64,000 bases of DNA from Haemonchus contortus (lineage: Eukaryota; Nematoda; Chromadorea; Rhabditida; Trichostrongylidae), in the NCBI GenBank assembly GCA_000469685.2, contig LS997562.1, positions 17,893,813 through 17,957,812 of the forward strand. The letters run 5' to 3'. The position numbers and the translations under genes are program-made. Every line of letters starts with the position of its first letter. Positions within the stretch are counted from its first letter, which is position 1. The notes under the pieces were generated by a model. It searched no databases and was not told the origin of the DNA. It worked only from the letters and a program-made list of their open reading frames with translations. This document shows, piece after piece, positions 49,744-58,700 of this stretch.

Positions 49744-52700
49744 CCACTTTGAACAGAATGCCGCTCTATTGTTTTTGGTGTATGTTCGTAGCTCACGAAT
49801 CTTGACAATTTGTGACCTCATGATGATGCAGTTTTTCTTAGGGAACTCTATAGAATGAACTTCCATTCAAAGGTAACTTCAATGTACTCTTCCTTACACT
49901 GGGAATCGTTATAGGTTCTGTTGGCAAGATTGAGAAAAAACTGCCAAGAGCAGGTGGCGGTAAAGGTACTTGATACGACACAGTTGTCACGGCGTTTCAG
50001 TCGGAAGTCTTCAAAGCCAAAGGACGTTGAAAAGGAAGTGGCTATAATGTTGAAAATCAAACATGTAAGGCACATTCAAAATTCCTCGTTACCTTTTTCT
50101 TTGAAATTTCTTGTGAACTTTCTAAGGTTGACACTTATTTACTTAAACTATTCTGTCTTTAACAAAACTTATGTGAATGTGAGCTGTGAAAGTCCCATCT
50201 AATTCGTTCAAATCTATGCAAATTCCATGTGAAAAAAACAAAGCGGTTCGCTCTCGCAAGGCTTGATTAATTTTTAGAGAGACCTCTTGGCTTTTCGATT
50301 GGATCGTTTTTCTCGAGAAAATTTTCAAACCTTTTTTGTCATCCGTGGCGGTCGCCGCACCAAGCCGCACGCAGAGCAGCGATGGAACGTATCGATGGAA
50401 GTCGTCAGAGCTGCGCACGCCCTACCGCTCAGCTGCTCCGCAGTCTGAGGTAATTTGCCCGTGTCGGTCGCCTTTTCACTCTATCGGTTTGGTTGTTTTC
50501 TGTTCGCCTTGGGTCGATGCTACTTCGTTCAACTCTTGGTCCTCTGCAGTCCGTATTCTGGTAGCTTCGATGTGAATATCGGTATCGTCGACCAATCTTC
50601 TGGATAATATAGCGGCAAAAATTCTCCTTTTAAGAACAGTACTAGATTGTCATTGCTCATGACATTCTCCGAAAATATCTCGGGAATTTTCCACTTGCTG
50701 CAGTAAAGTCTTTCGCGTCGCTCCTATCCACGCGAAAGTTTCCTCCGAAACCTGGTCGCGTCCAGACTCGCACGGGTTCGTTGAGGAGTTTCAAAATTTC
50801 TTCTTGAGCAGATGCTACTGGAGCTCTCTCAGATATGTATGAAGGCTCTTTTGAATCGAACACTCTTCCTCAAAATTAGTTCACGATAATCAGTAGCGTT
50901 ATGTTAATGGATTGATGTTGATGATTCGAATCCACTGTCGTCTTTGTTCTTTGCTTTTTTACAACTGGCCGAAGTTCAACCATGGTTTGTTCTTTGCTGC
51001 TCAACTGCATTCTAGTTTTTATTGTCGTTCAAATCAACTGGTTGTATTTTTCATCGTTAAATTTTTGAGGAGTATTTCATTACCTGTTCTCTATTTATTA
51101 ATCGCCCCCCCCCCTTCTCCCAAAAAAAGGTTTCTTCATCTACCAAATCTACCCGAATGTGTAGCTCAAGAGTTGTTAGAAAACATCCTAAACTGATCGG
51201 ATGGGGTCTTAAGTACACGCTCAGCTGCTCTACTCACATGATGTTCGGAATGACTTGGAAAATTTAAACTAGCACATTATAATCTTTATCAATGAATATC
51301 GCTGTTTTACAGAAAGCAGGTGAAACCCCTGATTCTCTAAATTTCATTCAGAGCGTTGGAAGTCATAAAAAATTCAAGTAGTATGAATTTGTTGTAGCCA
51401 AACTGCGTCGAATTCATGGACTGGATTGAGACGGATAACGTGGCATACATAGTCATGGAGCTTGTGGGTGGTGGCGAGCTATTCGATCGAATCGTAGATG
51501 AGAAATGGAATGGAATGGTAATTTTCGAACAAATGACACCGTTTTTCATTCTGATGCTGTATAACTTCATTCTGACCTCAAAACTAGGAGCTATGTAGTT
51601 CTTTAGACTTTTGCTTTTCAGAACATTGCAAAAGCTTTATTTCTTAACGCATATCAGATCTTTTCTCAGAACTGGAGCCAATTTGTACTAGAATTCTTAA
51701 GTGCTCGTGCTTCTCATGATTCATTTTGTCTACTTTACACAATAGCTCATGGTACAAGAACAGATTTATTAGGGTGGCTCAAAAGTTTTGACAAAATTTC
51801 TTCGGTTTTTTTCAACAAAAAAATACTGCAACAAAAAGGTGAGATCAGTGATCGAGATAGTGGCTCTCTCTAGCCACGACGTCCCTCCATGGTTTGGGCA
51901 GAGCGCTGATGCTAGTCATCCAGAGAGAAGAGGGGCGCGACGCGATCCATTCGTGTACTGCACTTTTGACCTCCTGACTGTTATGAAATTTTTTCCCTTT
52001 GAGGTAAACTTGTAGACTCCTGGAGGCGTAGTAGTCGCAAGGGCTAAGGTCAGGTGAATACGGAGGATGGGATAGGCAGGTAATCCGAAGCCTTTCCAAC
52101 TCTTCAGCCCTCGCTCTAGCATGATGTGGTCGAGCGTTGTCCATCAAAATCAGAAACTTTCCCTGCATTCGGTGTGAAACCGGGGCTCGAGACACCATCT
52201 CCTGCAGCTGTTCACAAAATACCCTTGCAGTCACAGAGTACCCAGGTAGGATCTCATAGTAAAAAAAAGCCGGCGGAGCAGAAGAAGAACGATATCATCT
52301 CCTTTTTGACGTGTGCCCCACGCTTTGCAACGGCTTCTGGCCTTATGTCGATTGGTAGCCACTGCAACTTCCTGTGTGGGTTAACATAAGGAATCCACTT
52401 CTCATCCTGAGCGATGATGAAGCTCGTCCAATCCACCGTTCGCTTGCGGTCGAGTAGCTTCCGACACACATCGACCCGCACCTGACGCTCGCTCTCAGTC
52501 AAGGTGTGGGGGATAACTGCAGGAACTGCTGCGCGAAAGCGACGCCTGCGTAGGATGTCGCGGGTGGTGGAACGGGGAGCAGAAGTCGTCCTCTCCATTT
52601 CTCCCGAGCTTGAGAAGGATTGCTTTGGACGGAGGCTAAGACAATTTCGGTCTTGGTGGAACGTGGACGTCCGCTCCGTGGCACTTCTTCGAAGTGAAAC

Positions 52701-55700
52701 TCTCCTCTAGATAAGCGATCGTACCACCTATAGCAGGTGGCGAGAGAAGGTGCAGTTCTGCCCATCGATGACTGCAATTCATTCCGCTGTTGAGTTTCGG
52801 AGTGACCAGATCGGTAGTAATGAAGCAGAAGGCGTCTGTAGTCGTGTCAGTCGAAAATAATTCACATGTTGATTACTCACTTCCAAAGATCAAGTGCAAT
52901 ACGATTCTTTTAATTTGACGATCTACCAAGAGTGCCCTTTTCCTGCCCTTTTTTTCGTGAATCTGCTTCATCTCCTTCTTGCGCAACATGGTTGCGAAAT
53001 TCATGACCGAAATTTTCTCAAAACTTTTGAGACACCCTAATAGTAATTGTAACAAGAGCAGTGATGGCGAAAAACGACTTCATTTGGAAACCACGAAAGC
53101 GCAGAGAAGTTTGCTAAAAGTGCGCTTGAATTCAGAATTTGCACCATAAATATTAGACCATCCCTTCTTCTATCCTCTGACTATTTGTTTCGGAAATTAT
53201 GACACTTCGAATAAGGTTTCGATTTTTTTCGGAGAGTGCGTTCCAATGGTGTGCTCCCCCATTGCAGGCAGGGCTTCTCTTAATTCGGACATGCTCAGAA
53301 GATTGGACTCTGCTCATTCCTACAACTTTTTCTTGCTTCCAGGCTAGGATTTAGTGTAGTCATGGGTATAGTCAAAAAATGCTGCTCACTGTAACAACGA
53401 CAAAATCGGTGCTGCGAAACCCTTGAGGCTCCCTAAATAAGGCCTTAAAATCTTTCTAATCTAACAAGAATGGGTGCGTCAACCTAAGTAGTGATTTTCT
53501 GTCTTATATTCCATTTTGCGAACTTCGGTAAGGAGAATCGTCGTACGTAATGGCATGATCTGATGTTGATGTGCTACCGGACATTGTCACCTGCTCTAAT
53601 GGCTCTATAAATGAGTATCTGCTCGACGCCGATCGATATTTAGAGCCAAATAAATGTTATACCATTGGAAAACTTGTTCGACCCGGAAGCATTGAGTAAT
53701 CAAGGTTCGAATGCTCAGGTTTCAAGAAACAAGGACATGGAATTCTTATTCTGTTCATATGCAAGCTCTCTTGCTTATATGTTCGTATTACATGTAAAGT
53801 AGAGGCAGCTACAGACGTAACCTCGTAGTTTCCTTCTGGAGTAAGAGGGCAGCATGGTGTGCTGGTTTTGCGTGGCTTTCTCTCCGGGTGACCTTTCACC
53901 ATTGTCTCCTCAAGTGTTTTCTCGTTTCAGCTGATCTATGGTGGTGTCGTAGCGCTGTTGTTAAAGGGCTTCATTTTTTGATGAGTAGATCAGGCTCTTT
54001 CAGACACTGGTGCGTTAGTTACTTGTCCGACAACTGAGTGAAGTTTGTAGTGTTTGAGATCCGTGTTCCTCCACTTATGTTCAGAGTGAACACAGCAAGA
54101 TAGTGGAGTTCATTGAAAGAGAACGATAAAAAAAACAAGATCAGAATAAAGTAGTTGTCGAATAGATAGGCGATCACTGCTGTAGATGGGACGACGGGGG
54201 TCTAGTGGGAGACGACTGGCGGGCCCATTGCCTGCACCACTGAAGATAAGAGGGAGACCTCCCGAGAGGCAACGCCTTTTATAGTGAATTCTTGGCTCTC
54301 TTGATCTCCGGCAGGAACGTTCCCCCGCGGTCCCTTGCCTGTGATCCTCTCATACTTTCGTGACGATCCTGCAATGATATCCATAAGTTTGGTTTCTATG
54401 ACAGTTGCCCATTGTGTCTATCTTCTCTTTTCTAGACTAATCCTTCAAACGCTTTTCAATTTGCTGCATTTGTTACCTTCCGCTTTCTCGGAGCAGACCC
54501 AAAAACTTTTGAGTCTTCGCTCTATATTTCGCAAATTCGTTCCCAAAATGGCTTGATATTGGCTGCTTTCATGCAGTCGTTGCGCCGGCTGACGTAAAGC
54601 GAATTAGTTCGTATGTAAGAAATCTACGTCTGTTGCATTTTATTTCACGGTCAGTGAAATACCGTGACCGTGACTGACCGTGAAATAAAATGCAACAGAC
54701 GTAAATTCCTTACATATGAACTAATTCGCTTTCTAAAACTTCTTAAAGTTTTGAGGACCCGAGAGGCTCTTTGGCTTTTCCTCAGAGTGCATACATAAGG
54801 GAGTTATTTCTGCTTATTCGTATGAGTGGTCTGTTCCAACACTTTCCAACAATTTCCCGATTATCAAATCTCGCCGCTAAATTTAGGCATGGAACTGAAA
54901 ACGGTTTCATTTCTGTCACCACCGGTAAACAAGGGTAACAGACGTTTTTTAGAGATTCCGTCTCTTTTTGAAGAACTGCTTCTATAAGTAAGTCTTTATC
55001 GCCTCTTGCAGAAGCTTTTGTGCTGTATCAACGTTGAATTCACTTCCGTAGAACCGCTAGAGCGTCGTTACCTTACTGGCGGATATTTCGCTTTATTCCT
55101 CCAACAGCTTCTCTTTTGACCACTTCTAGCTCAATTTCTACTCACGCCTGACTAAATCTCTTGTTGGGCGTCTGCTAACTTACCATTGTGGCCGAAGTTA
55201 GGTTCTAGCTTTGTTGCAGGAAATCCAATTCTTTTTTTAGTGGAGTATTTAGGTCACTTGGAGCTAAAGATAGTATCTCTGTCATGCAACAGTGACGATC
55301 TAAAAAAAACCACAGCCCGATGCCAGAGCTGCATCGTTGCTGAACACGCCCTTGCTTTTTGCAAGCAGTATATTCTTCGGTTGGCTCAGCTTCTCGAATG
55401 GTCCAATGCACCACTTTTAGTGGGCTGGCTGAAAGTAGATTGATAGAATGATAAGAATAAGGATGTTGTATTACAGTAGCCACCATCATTTTTCACCGTG
55501 GCTCTCTCGCTGCAACACCATGGTCTCTTGCCGTTAAGTGACAAGGCCACGTAGCGCGATTCGTGGTGCCGTTAACGGACTAAGTCGCGAACCAAAAGTC
55601 ATTGATACTTGCTGAGAGACATGGGAGATCCAGATGTTGAGTCGACTTATACCTTTCCCGCAGGTAGATGAACACATGCATGTTGGAGTTGCGGTTGTTA

Positions 55701-58700
55701 CCTTGCAAATCGATTCAGCCAAAAACTTGCATTCGAGTAACTGGGAGGCTATTCGGAGCTGCCTTCAATTAACAAATTCCTTGTCCACTGTGAGATGGCC
55801 TGAGAAGTTACTTTTAGGTAAACATATGTCAATAAGAGCAGTGCAGACAAGCTCCACTCTACTGAACCTTATTGGGCCCCCATTATAGCAGCGTTGGGTC
55901 GGTCCGCTAGGGAGAGGCTGCTAGAATCTCAAAGCTATGAGAAAGTCTAAGATTCGCCCAAAAAATGGGCTAATTGTAAGATGGCGATTTCTACTTTCAA
56001 TGCACGAGCGCTTGCATGGGATGCTTGTATCGAAGAACTGGTGATGAAAGCGAAGGTTAAGTACGAGGTCATCGGACTGAACGAGACGAGAGGACATCGT
56101 CCGCTGCGTGCAAGTCTCGATGCCTGAGAAGAACTGAATTTTGGAACTTATAACTGCAAAGGTGATGTACATGTTCTTGTTAATGCACAGTTGACCATGA
56201 ACATCGATTCGTATGAATGTTTGGCAATTTTGATCGGACTTTGCGTTTGAGAAGATGTGGCTCAACCTCAACTCAGCAGTTTTCGTTGCCTGTACGTTAA
56301 GATCGAGCAATCAAGAAGCCGAGCTCTGAGTATTTCATGTGGACCTGGAAAGCACAATGTAGAGGACCACACTCTCACATAGCTCATCGTCGGTGATTCC
56401 AACGCCGAGTTTATTCCTAAAGAGAAGCTAAGGTGCTTCACATCGGTACTCACGGAATGGAATGAACAGGGCTGTTCGAGTTTATCATGTTCACCCACAC
56501 CATCCATGGTAACTCGCAGTTGTGAAGCCCTCTCATTCTTGATAGACATGGGGTGTCTAGGTAAAAATTCCATAAGATGAAATACCACCTTCAACCGAAT
56601 GTTTTGCTGACTGACCTCGCTATTGTTCCTATGTTCTACAAGGGATCGGATCTTTCGTGCTCGACTAATTTTTTCAATGCGTGGATTGAGAGCGGCGAAG
56701 TTTTAGGAAGCGCCATCAGTTAGGATCGCTTTGCTTACCTTGCGAGTTTATGGTAATATCCTACTACCAACAAAGCAATGATCACAAAGCAATCATCTCA
56801 ATCAACTTCTCGAGGATCGTGCTAGGAAAACAGTTAGTGAGCTGACAAGATACTGCTCTCTTCGAAGTCTTTCGAGCTGATGCACAGCATCGAATCGCGC
56901 TAGCTGCAGCTAATCATTAACAAACGACCGAATTTGCGAGGCTATGCAGAGAAGCGATAAAGGAAGATTTGAAAGAGAGAAGAGCAGCAGGGTCGAAGCA
57001 GCTTACCTCAGGAATAGCATTCGTGAGGCCCGATGGAGTTTCACCAATTACGGTATCAAGATAATTTCTATTCGTCGTCCTGACGGAACACTTGCTTCAT
57101 TTTGAGGGGCAATGAAGAAGGTATTTCATTCGAATCTTTTGACAATCCTATCTACCTGCCCACCTACCATCCTCGGCAACACGGCAATGTTGTTCCTTGG
57201 GCTCATCCTTCCGATATTCGACATGCCACCACGTCGATGAAGAGTTGCACGGCTCTCGGTTCCGATAGATCGAACGAGAGCAATGAAGAGATTTCCTTCA
57301 TTTAGAGTCGGAACCATAGTCCAACCGTTCACGCGGTACCTAATAAAATGCAGCGTTCTCACGTGGCAGAAATGAAGCAGTTTTGCTTAGTTGTGTGAGA
57401 GGGAGAACCCGGACGGAATTACCAACTATTGCCCAATTTGCATGTTTCCTGCAATCTATAAGCTTTTCAAGACAGTCATTCATCTGGTAGGATACTTGTT
57501 TTGAAGACGAAACTTTGTCGAAGCTTTATTGTATCGATGCTGACATACAGATGGGGAGAACACCACCCTGTTCTTGTACGATGCGCTTATATAGAAGGCG
57601 GAGAAAAAAGCTGAAGCGAGTCAAAATATAAAGGCTGAGTCGAGTCAAAATATAACATTTCGTATAGAATGATGATTGACGCTTTTCGTGTGTCATGGAA
57701 GAAGAATTTTGGAATATTAGAATGTGATTCATAACAAGACCATTAAAATCTGCACAGTTATTCTGTGATATTACAGAACAATACTCGACGAAGGACCGTT
57801 ATGCGAGTTAGCACAATTTTAAGAGGATTCAGTACAATCGATCGCACTCACGTAGTCACTGGTTTCACTGAGGTGGCACGAGAGAACAGGATGTCGTTAT
57901 GTCTGCCGTTCATCGATTCGAAGAAGGCCGCTGATGGAGAAGAAAAAGGAGCGTCTTTCGATAAAGGAACGATAATCGGTCTCAATCATTTGAAGCGTAG
58001 GGCCCAGTGCTGGCGAAAATGCTTACCGAGCTCTACAACATGACCACGATCTCAAGATTCTACAACCAAGTCATTGACTACTTAAAGAAATTGGTCCGGC
58101 AGGGCTGTATTACCTCGCCCGAACTCTACAGTGCCGCTCTCAAGAACATCATGCGTCATTTGGGATGCATAGGAAGATATGGAAATGGAGATCAACGGAC
58201 GTTGCATACACCACTTCTTGTTCGCTGACAACTTCGCTCGCATAACAGCGAACATCGCGCACGCAAACAGGTGCTGGCCGAATTCGACAAAACTTGTATG
58301 AAGTTCTGTTCACGACTGAACTTGATGAAGACCATGTTCATGAGAGGACTGGTGAATGATGCTCTTTTAATGCTATCGCCGAAGAAGCATCTCCGAAAAC
58401 CCCAGCTGAACCAGATCCAGAAGCTAACATGCTGAAAGACAAAGCTTCTAGGCAAAATAGACGTTAGCGGTAGGCTTGATGAGCATCAAAAACATGAAGA
58501 GAGTAGGGTGCGGGTGATTGCTGTACAAATATTGGTTTATGTGGACCTATCAAAAACAACTTTATTATCGCTTTCGTGCTGTACACTTTGATTGTTTTTC
58601 ATAATATGTACTTGTTTTGTCTTAGTAGGAATCTCGATAAGTAACCCGAAAGTTGAGAGTGGTTGATGCCTCTTGGCAGTTTCAAGCACATTCACAGTTG

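Noticed and set aside
49547..49866. Tyr-Ile-rich open frames
   Set aside because: Translation of the (TA)n tract.
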